A stretch of 64,000 bases of DNA. Source: Marasmius tenuissimus (lineage: Eukaryota; Basidiomycota; Agaricomycetes; Agaricales; Marasmiaceae). This document shows positions 48,687-59,741 of this stretch, one piece after another (within the stretch, counting starts at the first letter, position 1; the number at the start of each line of letters is the position of its first letter). The notes under the pieces are model-generated. The model was not told where the DNA came from. It worked only from the letters and a program-made list of their open reading frames with translations, and ran no database searches. The position numbers and the translations under genes are program-made. Where the stretch lies: positions 186,001 to 250,000 of the forward strand of contig JAQOTA010000052.1 of NCBI GenBank assembly GCA_029532415.1, written 5' to 3'.

Positions 48687-49783
48687 CAATCTTGTTTTGT
48701 CTCGAACTTCCATCTGCCTGAAAGGAGCTTCTCCTCTCTCGGAAACCACATACTCGACCCAAGTGACAGTCTACCAAGCCAATATGCAAGACGAGAATGA
48801 GAGGCCTTCAAATAGAGTTGGGATAGGATGGATAGGGCAGGTTGAAATTTAGGGAAAAGGCAAGGAGATAGATGGTATGTTCACTTGAGTTTCTCCTCAT
48901 TCTTGGACTCAAAATGATTCCCGTACCTCCAGGATTGAGACACAGCTCTGCTAACTCTCTTCCGCGACAAAGCTATATCATAGCTGCACCTCACCTCGAG
49001 GTTCTGGTTCTCTAGCACAGACCATGCTCGGTCATGTTCCCCCCATCTGTCGAACCCAACCTTTGGACTTCCTTTTCATTTTCTGGAGCAATTATCTCCA
49101 AATGTCTCCAAAGGACCTGAACGTATCTCCGTCTACTACAATGGAATCCGAGAACGGGGCCCTTTTGTTCTTACAGGGCTCGCATCTCGAAGCTCCGACC
49201 TCCCAATGACCCAAACACCTCTTGAAGGTGAAAGGTACGACCGAGTCTGGTCGAATCGTGACCGTACAACGCCGGTCTTGGTTCATTCTCTCGTCGGGAA
49301 TCCTACCAAAAAGTGCAATAGCGAGGCTTCGATAACATGCGTCAGACAACGCAAAGTCCAAGCGCGAATTCACGAAATCACGCCCACGCCCTTGTTCTCC
49401 ACTTTAGGGCAACTGTCTCGACCCAACTCCCTCGGTCTGTTCTGCATCAACTACATTACTTGACCTTACGCATACGGAACCATATTCGCCTGTCGGACGA
49501 CCCCTCCATCTCACTTTGGAACCCACTCTTACCAATCATGCCCATCCCAACTCCAATCTATCTACTCTACTCCGGTCATCCCAAGACCCTTCTCAGTCGT
49601 GCGCCGTAACCCGTTCCTGCCCATTAGATGGTTGTTGCTGGGCTTAGACGCCGTTGGCGTTGACGTCGTTGAGCATCCACTTCAATAATATACGACTCTC
49701 GACGTTGCCAGCTGTTGTCGTTTATTCGAGGTTGCTGGTACAACGTCATAGCCAGCTTTGCCGGTAATGCCGGTGGGCGTGCT

Positions 49784-49828
49784 CGCCGGCGCCAAAATTC
49801 ACGCATAGGTGATTTTTAGCGCCGGTGA
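49784..49828. repeat. GCGCCGGC palindrome, copy 1
   Basis: CGCCGGCGCCAAAATTCAC and GTGATTTTTAGCGCCGG flank a short GCATAG centre; the halves are near reverse complements. Preceded by GGCGTGCT and followed by GACAACG. Confidence 0.75.
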
Positions 49829-49966
49829 CAACGCTTTTTTTTGATCAACGTTGAAAACGTTGACCAACACAGGAGCTACTGGTGACGGCAAAAACCGTTG
49901 TCACCCAGCTCAAAATTTTTGCCTTACTCTGGGCCTTTTTGTCACCGTTGCTGCCATCATTGTGCT

Positions 49967-50015
49967 CACTGGCGCTTAAATTCACCCATAAGTGAATATT
50001 AGCGCCGGCGACAAC
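49967..50015. repeat. GCGCCGGC palindrome, copy 2
   Basis: Same unit: GGCGCTTAAATTCAC, a CCATAA centre, GTGAATATTAGCGCCGGCG, then ACAACG. Confidence 0.75.
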
Positions 50016-50163
50016 GTACTTTCGTCAAAATACGGTCAAACCAGGGATTGCCTAAACCACCACCCACTTCATACCCACCTCTCTGGAATCACCATACATT
50101 GTTGTTCTCCAGGGTCCAGACCAGCAATCGCCGCAAGTCTACGTCCTTTGGAATCGCCCGGTA

Positions 50164-50214
50164 GGCGTGCTAGCTGGCACTTTGATTCACCGAGATGAAT
50201 ATCAGCACCAGCGA
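50164..50214. repeat. GCGCCGGC palindrome, diverged copy
   Basis: GGCGTGCTAGCTGGCAC, TTTGATTCAC, GATGAATATCAGCACCAGCG: the same layout with about a quarter of positions changed. Confidence 0.55.
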
Positions 50215-50955
50215 GATGTGAGCTCAGCCCACGGATTGGCCAAGACCAACAATCAACTCACACCTCTCCTCACTCAATGCACTGATGGCTACGTCTCGTT
50301 CGTCTTGCCCGCCGCCGTCTACTGCTTGAACGTCATTCGTCACCGTTGTCTCCATTCATCCCCGACGCTATATCTGTCTATGTATTCCGAATAGGTGAGC
50401 TTGTTTGTGTTCATCTTTTAAAATTTCTAATTAGTTGTCAGCAGAGCTTTTTTGCAAGTGTTGGCACGTATATTCGCCACCAAGACCAAACCGTTTTTCT
50501 CCGAGGAAGTTGGCTGCATGATGTTGACTTTGCTGCAGCGGGATAGGCGACATCCATGGCTCTTTGTACGCCATCTGTGTCTCGTCGATACAGACAACGC
50601 AAAGTTCAAACGTGAAGCCGAGCACCTATCTTTTTCCCGATGTCACCAGTGTAATGTCGCCTACCGTCCCATATCAACGAATTCCGCCCGACTACCGACT
50701 TTCACCAACTTCCACCTACTCTCACCATTTCTCCCCTCTTTAATCTCCCCGGTTCTCTCTTTTCGTGATCCCTGACCCGACTCCAACTATTTTCATAACG
50801 ATCCTTCCGATAGACGGCCAAGTCCTCCAAACACCCTCTGAATTGGAGGCCAGGTGTTGATGTTGCTGGCTGTTGCCGCTCGACGTTGCTGGCGCTCGAG
50901 GTTGCCGGTGTACAACGTCGTCAGTGTTGCGGGTATTGCGGGTATTACCGGCAGG

Positions 50956-51010
50956 CGTGCTCGCCGGCGCTAAAATTCACGCATAGGTGATTACTAGCGC
51001 CGGCGACAAC
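50956..51010. repeat. GCGCCGGC palindrome, copy 3
   Basis: GGCGTGCTCGCCGGCGCTAA, AATTCACGCATAGGTGATTA and CTAGCGCCGGCGACAACG; nearly identical to copy 1. Lies 380 bases before the TET/JBP-like gene. Confidence 0.75.
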
Positions 51011-51386
51011 GTATTAAAAAAACGTGAACAACATGAGGTCAACCTACAGGTTGACCAAAACCATCACCACTCAGCTCACATCCCCTCTCACTTAACACAT
51101 CGACGACGACGACGTGGTTTATTGTCGTCTTTGCTACTCTATCATCGCCGACGTTCATCGTCAACGTTCATTGTCAACGTTCATCATTCGTTCATCCTCA
51201 TCGCCGTCTATCCTCCCTACCGCCATCTATCCTCCCTACTGCCGTCCACCAACCTCGTTGCATTCATCCAAGCCTGCCGCCGTTCATCACCATCGTCACC
51301 GCTGGGCCATACCTCCCTTCTTATAACCTTTCTGCGATCCATTAACAGCCGAAGGCGATTGAGGACGACAACATTATCTCTCAAAA

Positions 51387-54300
51387 ATGGAAGATGTTAC
51401 AATGGAAGATATCGCTATCCCCACTAATGACTTTGAAGACGAATCTGTAATGGTTCCATTCACCCCCGCTGTAGCACGAGAGTTTCTCCAGCGCTTGGGA
51501 CTCCACACAGAATCTCTGGGGGCCCCATCAGAGTCCATGAATCGGATAGTATCTTTTTTGGAACAGATGGCTCGTGAGTATGATAACCTTTTGACTGGCG
51601 TTGTATGTCGTTTACTTATGCACAACAGGACCACGCTCCCCTATACCTGAATCATCTTCACCACCTCGCGGCTCGTCTTCACCAGCTCTTCCATCTTCAC
51701 CGTTGTTGTCAATGCTGCCACCATCGTCGCCCCCACAGTCATCGTCACCACCATTAAGTCCAACACAGCCGGCGCCGCTCATGTCATTCCCACCACCTCC
51801 TGTCACACCTCCCCCAATATCCTCGCCTTTTGCGTCACTCTTCTCGCTTTCACCACTCTCACCGCCACCCCCAACTCCACCATCTCGCCCACCTTTGCCT
51901 CTGCCATCACCAACAACCCTACAGTCATCGACGACCTCACTGCCGTTACTGCTATCAGCAACGAATTTCGCAACAAGTTCTTCGGCAATGCTCTCCAACG
52001 TTCCCAACCCGCTTCTGAACTCGTCATCAAGTAGACTTTCGACTCCCAAAACAAAGATCGTACGACATCATGACCCCTTTGAGTCCGATACAGAGTCCGA
52101 TACAGCGACCGAAGGCGGAGTTAATAATGTTGCAGCAGCCAACAAAACTCCCCATAGATGGGATTATGATCCAGCAGTGGATCCGTGGTTGCTCACTCAG
52201 GTGGACCCTTCTCGTTCAGAAACGCCTCAACCACCTCAACCACCATTTCCCTCTTCGTCGCTGGACACTACGGTGTCTCAGCAACATCTAAACATGTTGC
52301 GTTTGAGGGGAGGTGTCTGGACTGAACAGTGCAGGCGAAACTCGACGCCACTGGACAGGGAAACTAGTGCGAGTGTTGTGAATAGAGCTGTAAACGCTGA
52401 TTCGGCCGGAGGAGCATTGGAAAGCGACGAGACGTGGGACGAACAGCAAGAACCAGAATACAGCGACCAACAACTCGAACAAGAGAACCCTTCGTTAGCA
52501 AACAATTGGTTGGTCAACAAGGGAAAGAAGACGAACCTCAATCCGAAATCTTCCATCACCTCCGTCGTCATGTTCGAGCTGTATAACAAATGCGTTACAA
52601 CGGATGAACAAAATTCTTGGGTGGAGTATATGATTTCAGCCTTCGACGGGGACGGGGACGGAATCGAATCCTCTGTTCAAGTGCCTAATCCAGGGGACGA
52701 CGTCAGTCTTGCTGTTGCGGCTGAGATGATCTGCAAGGGCGATGCAAAGGAGCAGGCACTGGGTTTCATGAACATGCTCTCTCTCATTAACTTCCGGATA
52801 CGCGTGGAACGGTGCGTAGATCTGGTTTTGTAGGACAATGTGAGTAACTGATTTCACGATCAGCATTCGAAGGATGACGACCGGGTCATTGAGAGACATC
52901 TACGACGAGCACTTGGATAACACAGATGTGGGGAAGAGGGTTTCCTACGGAGCGTTTTGCCGATGGGTCAGTCAAGGAACGACGTTCGCCGAGCTAGTAT
53001 CAGCAGGCACTGTCTATCTTCTGTTCCTGCTTGCAGCGGCCAGACTCCGGAGTCGATTTGGTCCTTTGGTAATGCGAGACACCCCTGTTGTTTGCAGAGC
53101 ATTTTTAAGACCCGACGATGGAGGTTGGTCTTTTATTGTGCCTAAATTTCCTCGCCTTCTCACTGACCCATCGATAGATTCAGATTTTGGGAAGCTAGTG
53201 AAGATGGTATTTATCCCAGCATTAAGCTCACTTCGGAGACGTTTGGCCATAGCCATCCCATCTGCACTACCACGGGGAAGTCGTCATATTCTTGGACTAC
53301 CCCACTCGGATGTCATCGACTTAACAGACCTTCAACAAGCGCGAGCTTATCATTCATGTCTTTCACACAAGTGCGTATTTCTCTCTCGTATAGCATTCTA
53401 TTGATTGAGTCATGAGCAGTGGATGGGGACAACCCGAACGTGACGAGAATGCTTGGAAGACTTTCCAGCTCTCTCCGTCTGAGACCCCCCCCAACACTAT
53501 CCTCATAAACGGTCACTCTGTTGTACGGCTGCATACAGCGCCAGTGGATCAAAACCCCCAACTAGAACGATCTACTGCTGCACCAGTCAGTGTGACCCGA
53601 GTAGATACCCAGTTCAATCCCGCCGACAAACGCAATAAGTTTCCTTGCCAGAAGGACATGGATAGTCGCATAGCCTGGACACTCGGGAGAAGGGCATTGC
53701 TGCCAGCGGCGTGTATCCGACCAACATTGGTCGATGAGTTTATTCAGAAAGTAGGTCACTCTCCCAGTCACGACGAGAAATACCAGAGTGCTGAAAAATC
53801 ACCAGATTATGGAGAGCGTGCAGGAGGGATATCGCATAGATCCCGATTCCTACCTATACTACGACAGAGACCAGCTAGGCGACAGGTATGTGTACCTCGT
53901 TGTAGCTTGAGTTGAACTCATAGGTGTTCCAGGGTCCTGGACATACGTGACAAGCACGGAGAAACAATCGTCCTGATTGGGTGCACAATACCAAGTCAAC
54001 TAATGGCGGGATTACTGGTCTTCATTCAAACTTTATTCCCCGAGTTGTGTCACACGGATAGCTCGAACGATGGGCACCAGAAATTCAAATGTAGCCACCT
54101 CAATATCTATAACCGATATGCTACCAGAGTAGGTTTTCAGGTCGTGAGAAGGATCTATATGCAGCTAACAATTGTTGTGCACAGGGTGACGATGCGCCTC
54201 ATGATGCAGATCCCTGGACATTAGAGAAGGAAGGCAGACGACCACCAGATATCAATCAATTCACGCCTAGATTCTCGGCGGAATTTTACGAGCAAGAGAC

Positions 54301-54823
54301 ACGAGGTACAAGATTGTTGACAGCTATGAAGCCGCTTTTGACCTATCTGGCTGGCGTGGTATGTTTTCGAGAGTATTTGAAAGTATTTGCTCACGCTCGG
54401 GCTGACACGTTCATCCTGTAGGTGAAGGAGAGATTCCCTAAAGAGAACGGGGAACTTGTGGCCTTCATCAGTGGTCTGCCCTTGAATGCCGCCTCTCCAG
54501 TCCATCCTTGGGGTGGTGTCGCCGTGAACCTCAATGCCGCGACAATAGTTCATTTAGATCCAAAGGATCTGAATCTCTGTTTGGTGCTGGCTATCCACGA
54601 CTGCACAGGAGGTGAACTTGTATTGGAGGGGCCAGGACTCGTTATCAAACTCAAGTCTGGAGACTTCACGATTTTCCCTTCGAAACGATACAGCCATTAC
54701 AATCTCGACTTTAAGGGACTGAGAGTTTCTTTTGCTTTTAGTACAGATAATGCCGCCAAACAGTGGATAGAGGACAACAATGGCTGGCTTCAAAATATCC
54801 ACATGAAGTCCACCCATACATAG
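51387..54823 (+). CDS. large protein with C-terminal TET/JBP-like 2OG-Fe(II) dioxygenase
   Basis: Eight exons: 51387-51573, 51629-52811, 52864-53370, 53420-53754, 53789-53885, 53933-54128, 54185-54358 and 54422-54823; 1026 aa. The fourth junction uses a weak donor and was chosen because it alone keeps frame. N-terminal third: low-complexity Ser/Pro region, then LRLRGG (286-291). Middle: a helical region of unknown fold (SYGAFCRWVSQGTTFAELVS, GSRHILGLPHSDVIDLTD). C-terminus: a double-stranded beta-helix with HPWGGVAVNLNAATIVHLDP (His937, Asp939), GGELVLEGPGLVIKL, SGDFTIFPSKRYSHYN (His985) and LRVSFAFSTD (Arg994). This is the HxD...H...R set of the fungal TET/JBP group, which oxidises methyl groups on DNA bases in studied members. 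Fungal copies are often linked to transposons; here it lies between Tnp2 and an unknown gene. Substrate unproven. Confidence 0.75.
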
Positions 54824-54956
54824 GACTATTATTTCCGTACTTCTTGTACTCCCGTTACATGTTTTCGTGTTTCAATTAAATTTATACGGTCACCTGACTC
54901 CCGCCAGACGCTCATATGAAGCATGCGTAACTTGTATTGAATCTTCCCTGACTACC

Positions 54957-57230
54957 ATGTCGTCTCTGCCAGCACCTCACAATTCCTCTCTCACTGGCAC
55001 TAGCCTCGAACGGTCTACTTCAAATTCTGTCGAGTCTCTGAATCAGAATAAGGATACAGATACAGATACAGAAAGTGTTTACCACGGTCGTCAGCAGGAA
55101 AGTTTCTCCGCCGCGTATGCGATGGATCTAGACGCCACTCTGACCCAGGTGCACGTCGAGGCCAACTCTCCGGGATTGTATTCCGACGAGCCTGTTCCTG
55201 ACAGCGTTCTTGGAATGGTCATGATGGAATTGAAGATGATGAGGTCAGTATTGGTCTATAGTTCCCTTGCTGAGTGAGTACTAAGTCACGACTCTATAGA
55301 CAAACAGTCCACGATGCCATCCTCATGCGAGCACCAAGTCTGATAGAGTCGGACGGCAAATCAGAGGGGCTTGTAGATCTCAAAGGCTTCACAGGGTTTA
55401 CTGAGCTAGACGAGAAAGAATATGGCAAGGTTAAGTACTGGTATCCACATCAATACAAGGAACCCAATAAGAAGAAGGAGAAGAAGACCAAGGGGAAGGG
55501 GAAGGAGAAGGAGAAGGACAACGAGGAGGAGACGCCTGCCAAAAGGGGTCGAGCACGCCGTTCAGCTGATGAAAATGTCGCGTACCAATTCATCGAAGAT
55601 CCACAAGGTAACACAGTGCCTGGGCAGCGTGTCACTACAATCAACCGGGACGTGCGCTCGTTCTACCGACTCTATTTCAAGAAGGGTCTCATTACGTCTG
55701 GCGGCTGGGACCAGATCTCACCTCTCGTTCGCATTGCTTTCTATATCCTAATGCGCATTCTAGCCCCCGAGCTACAACTATGTTTTGGAAACTGGAAAGC
55801 TGACCGCATCGGGAAGAAGACGTTTCCAGGGTGGTGGCAAAACCATCGGAATGATGATGAAGATGACGATGAGGAGGAGTTGAAGGACGAGGTCAAGGAA
55901 GAAGATTCTCAGATGGCCGCAGCGGCGGTCCCGACGGGTGGGGAGGATGGAGTAAAACCTATGGATGTCGATGCGATCAACGATGCCTCCACCTCCACCG
56001 CTGCCTCTGCCTCTGCCTCCGCACTTAACATCAACTCTAATCACACTACCTCAAATGACACCAATGCTAACGACCTGATGGACGTTGTGGTCAGAGTGGA
56101 TGCCCCAGTTGACCCAGTTGAAGACGCTCCAAATGCCCCGGTTGACCTGGTTGACCTGGTTGAAGACACTCCAAATGCTCGGGTTAGTGTCGCCCCAGTC
56201 AGCGTCGCCTCAGTCAAGGAGGCCACGGTTGGAAAGGAGGATTCGGGGCCATGTGGGACTAAACGACCACGGTCTGAAACTCAGACACCGTCCTCCAGTG
56301 ATCCCGAGGGAGATCAAGAGGTTCTTCCGCCTTCAAAGAGAGCAAGGTCGGAAGATTCGGCTCAGCAGGCTAGATTCCCAAAGGTGACGTCTAACTTATT
56401 CATCTGGTAATTCTATTAGCAACTGTCTAACAGAATTTGGCTCCAGCTTAACATTGTCCTGTATGAATTTCATTATCATTTGGAGACGTTCCTCACTGAC
56501 TGTACTTCCTCTGTTTTCAGATTCAACAAGAGTAAAGAGGTGCCACTTCCCCTCATTTGCGGCGACAATACAACACCTGCAGATGGCGCTACTGGATCGT
56601 CTACTCAGGAGAATAGCGATGTTCCTATTTCGGATATTCCTGAAGACGAGGTAGTCACTGGCGACAAGCTCTCTTTGCCCACACCCCCGCAGACACAAAC
56701 AACAACGACACCAACACCAACACCAACACCAACACCAACACCAACACCAACACCAACACCAACACCAACACCAACACCGACGCCCTCCGGATCGAACACC
56801 CAGTCAACAACTCCAACACCCTCTGGATCCAGTTTGAAGATCAAGATAAAGCCCAAGAAATCAGCTGGAACGTCGACCGACGCCAAAAACTCTCGCAAAA
56901 AGTCGCCCGGCGGTCGGAATGTTATTCCGCGAGTTATCAGGCCACTCACAAATCCGGATCGGCCTCTCACTATGAAAGGGACGACGGCCGGCTCACCCTA
57001 GTAAATATGTTTTGACTTCACGCCCACTTCATTCACTGATTCCTTGATTCTTCCAGTACTGCCGCCAGAGCTCACTACCTCAGAGATTTCCCTGTATCCA
57101 CAATCGGTCAGTTCTATGCATGGCTTCCAACAATTGATCCCAATCTTTGGGCGGTATGTGATTTTCCTTCGAATGTCGTAGCATAAACTAATAAATGACA
57201 ATTGAACAGGCTTTCCACGATGTCCCTTAA
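54957..57230 (+). CDS. unrecognised 680-aa protein, transposon-block companion
   Basis: Five exons: 54957-55243, 55300-56383, 56447-57000, 57057-57153 and 57210-57230; frame intact throughout. Two ordered parts stand out: QTVHDAILMRAPSLIE with FTGFTELDEKEYGKVKYW (about 95-150) and INRDVRSFYRLYFKKGLITS with ISPLVRIAFYILMRILAPEL (about 215-265). They are separated by a Lys/Glu-rich linker that looks like a nuclear-localisation stretch (PAKRGRARRS). An acidic, Ser/Val-rich region follows, with KRPRSETQT and PPSKRARSED, then a (TP)n tract encoded by an ACACCA microsatellite, and a final SPYTAARAHYLRDFPVSTIG, QFYAWLPTIDPNLWA segment. I recognise no family. Its position 130 bases after the dioxygenase, same strand, suggests they travel together. 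Confidence 0.6.
56708..56778 (+). repeat. ACACCA microsatellite in coding exon
   Basis: About 71 bases of ACACCA units, in frame as Thr-Pro. Length changes by whole units keep the frame. Confidence 0.9.
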
Positions 57231-57981
57231 GTTCAGGTATGTTCGAAAGCTTCATTTTCATATTCAGACAGCTCACAACCTCTTGGAAAGGCTACGGATT
57301 GAATCCAACAAGACTTGACGTTGACAATACTTCACCTTCCTTCTGAATATCGCCCCCACCGCACGAGCTAGCCATGTTTTCTTGTTTGATTAGGATCTTT
57401 TCGTGATTCCTGGTCACATATTGGACCTTTTTGGACCCACTTCCCAGCTATTCCTAGATATTCCCACCTATTACGACAAATCCAGTATCGTACGATAGCG
57501 AGTAATATGACCGATCCAATTCCCCACAATAGCTTGAAGCGCGATCCGAGATAATAGCTGAGAATATTCCTACCGTCTGGGCACGATGTCCATATTCGTT
57601 GATAATATCAGGCAATAGGTTGATTCAGAATACCGGGGAATAGGTCATTCACGCAGCCACGACTTGGTCCAAATTTGGTCTATAATAGCAGAGAATATCT
57701 TTATCTACAATGTCGGGGAATAGCTGTCGTTCGAGTCCATGATGTACCCCTTTTTACCTCTCTAATAGCTGTAAATGGCTGGCAATGTGCAAAAAGGGTT
57801 CGATTTTTTACATTGCCAGCTATTGCCAGACAAATGCCAGATATTGGGGCGCGATCCCGCGCTTAATGCCTGGGAATATCTGACAAATGCTGAGAATATG
57901 TGCTCATTTTCACTGGGTCTTACCTCTTACCTCTTACCTCTTACCTCTTACGTCAGTCGCGCAAGCCTTTCGTGGTGCAAG
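57231..57981. other. AATA/TATTCC-rich flank, possible element end
   Basis: Contains many degenerate CAGCTATTCCTAGATATTCC-like and GAATATnnn words, for example at 57442-57462, 57500-57565 and 57640-57730. A TGGCAATGT/ACATTGCCA inverted pair lies at 57780 and 57813. A similar TTCCTAGCTATTCTCCC word lies at about 35132, beyond the other side of the transposon block. The GAATAT density resembles the subterminal repeats of CACTA-like elements, but I could not define a terminal repeat or target-site duplication. No gene here. Confidence 0.35.
57919..57951 (+). repeat. CTTACCT tandem repeat
   Basis: Four perfect 7-base units plus a partial one, about 30 bases before the ATG of F-box member D. Confidence 0.9.
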
Positions 57982-59741
57982 ATGCCCACCACCCTTAGCT
58001 CTCTTCCAGATGAAATCCTTCACCAGATTGCCCTTCTGGCTAGTATATCTGCCCACATTGCCAAAGCATATGGTATATCTGCCCACATTGCCAAAGCATA
58101 TGCTCATGTCTGTTGCAGAGCGACGACGACGTCAAAAGCCTGCGGGCAGTCAACAAATCACTCAATGCAGCTGTGGATCGTGCGACATGGGAGGTGCTAC
58201 CTATCGTTCTGAACCTCAGTCGGGAAAACCTTGACCTTGGCATGACAATGCTCGAAGAGTTCAGCCATGCACCCGCTTCGGTCGTCAGCAGGTTTTTGGT
58301 GCTAAACATCAGATCGCTAAATCCCACGCGATCGAGAAGGCGTGACAACATCTCTATTCGTGAGCGTTGTTGGGCATTGACGCCAGACGAGCCAGATACG
58401 GAAGAGATCATAGAGGCGCGTAGAAGACTGCCCGAGGTCTCGTCCAAAGCGTTGTCAGCGTTGAAGGGGCTTACGGCTATTAGGTGAGTCGTACAAAACT
58501 AAACCGACTCGCGTCACTCATCTCATGTCCCCAGGTGGCGTCCCGTGGAGAATGATCCTAAACCTGTACACATCGCAATAATGAGGTCAATAGGATTACT
58601 TCTACATCTCGTCGACTTCCAAATCAACGCCGAAACCTGTGCGAACATACCACCCATCCATTTTTTGAAGAACGGATCCCTGCGTAAGCTCGTTATACGA
58701 CAGACGTTCCCCCACATATCGGATTCCGCACAATTCATAACATCGCTGGTCACCGTTCTCATCCACAACCCCCTTCTGGACCACCTTGAGCTAGACACAG
58801 CTGCACTCTCAGACAGGCACTTGCTCCCTTTCCAGCATCTTCTACGGAGCATACCCCCGAACACGGTAGAGCTACGTGCTCTTATGCTACGTGGGTGGTC
58901 CGTGCCGGCAGAAGCTATCCCTCAGGTTCGACCTCATCTTCGATTGCTTCGTTCCATCAACCTTTGCCCTTGGGCTCCCAACAGACATCCCCAAGGCCCT
59001 GAATCCTGTAGGGCGCTATGGAGATCCTTACTTGACTCTGGCTTGGAAGCACCACTCCCTCTTCGCCACATTTCCTGTACCCAGATTTGCGAAGAGTTAC
59101 TGGATCTCTTGCGATTGGAATCTATACAAGGTTTGGAGAGCCTAGAGGTCAACGACACTTGTGAAGACACCGACGAGGATTACAATCGACTTGCCCAACA
59201 AATTCTCGATCAAGTCTTCCATCATCGATATCAAGGCACATTGAAGGAACTCACCCTCATTCCGAGTTTCACGGGAGATTGGACTATTGGTCTGGGTAAC
59301 TTGGATAGGTTCGATGGGTGCAAGGAGCTGACGTACCTCTGTGTTACGTTGGATCCCGATGAAGTCTCCCCGGGTGCGGGAGATGAAGATGTCGTCGTAC
59401 GTTATCTTCTTCGTGCCGTAGGCTGTGAAAGTGATGCTCGAACCCTTCAGGCTTCCTTCATCGCCCGTATCTCCCGATTACCAAACCTTTCTACAGTTGT
59501 TTTCCGTCCCGTATGCTCCAGAGCCAACCGATTCGCTCAACGACGACAAGATCATCCTTGGATTGCCAAGCAACGTATCTTGGAAAATATCAAGCAGTCG
59601 GTCGAGAAGGCTGCGATTCCCAATACCTTCTCCCGAGCTTTAAGGATAATACTGAAAGGATATAACCCTGTTAAACCTACATTGGTGTTTGTGTCCAATG
59701 ATGGCGATGGAGCGTTGACGAGGTTTCGACAACTTGAGTAG
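57982..59741 (+). CDS. F-box protein (local family member D), GC splice donor
   Basis: Exons 57982-58038, 58119-58483, 58535-59396 and 59451-59741; 524 aa. The F-box is TTLSSLPDEILHQIALL then SDDDVKSLRAVNK...ATWEVLPIVL. Leucine-rich turns follow (NPLLDHLELD, LRALMLRGWSVP, LRSINLCPWA, LESLEVNDTC), then GDWTIGLGNLDRFDGCKELT and LDPDEVSPGAGDEDVV. Exon 1 is 57 nt, as in members A and B. The first intron would start GC (58039-58040) rather than GT and contains a perfect 30-base tandem duplication. If GC is not used, no phase-correct alternative exists and the F-box would be lost. The third intron (54 nt) has no stop and could be retained in frame. Closely related to member E. Confidence 0.7.
58043..58102 (+). 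repeat. perfect 30-base tandem duplication in an intron
   Basis: Two identical 30-base units, GTATATCTGCCCACATTGCC plus AAAGCATATG, at 58043-58072 and 58073-58102. Without one unit the intron would be 50 nt, like its counterparts in members A and B. Confidence 0.95.

Larger units (their letters stand above)
48479..51386. other. transposon-like spacer with GCGCCGGC palindromes
   Basis: No gene supported in these 2.9 kb; open frames at 49024-49600 and 50452-50775 match nothing I know. The stretch carries the palindromic repeat copies listed separately and repeated variants of TCGACGTTGCTGGC. Confidence 0.5.

Noticed and set aside
49024..49609. Open frames between Tnp2 and the dioxygenase gene
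   Set aside because: No family resemblance, no consistent splicing, and the region carries repeat units.
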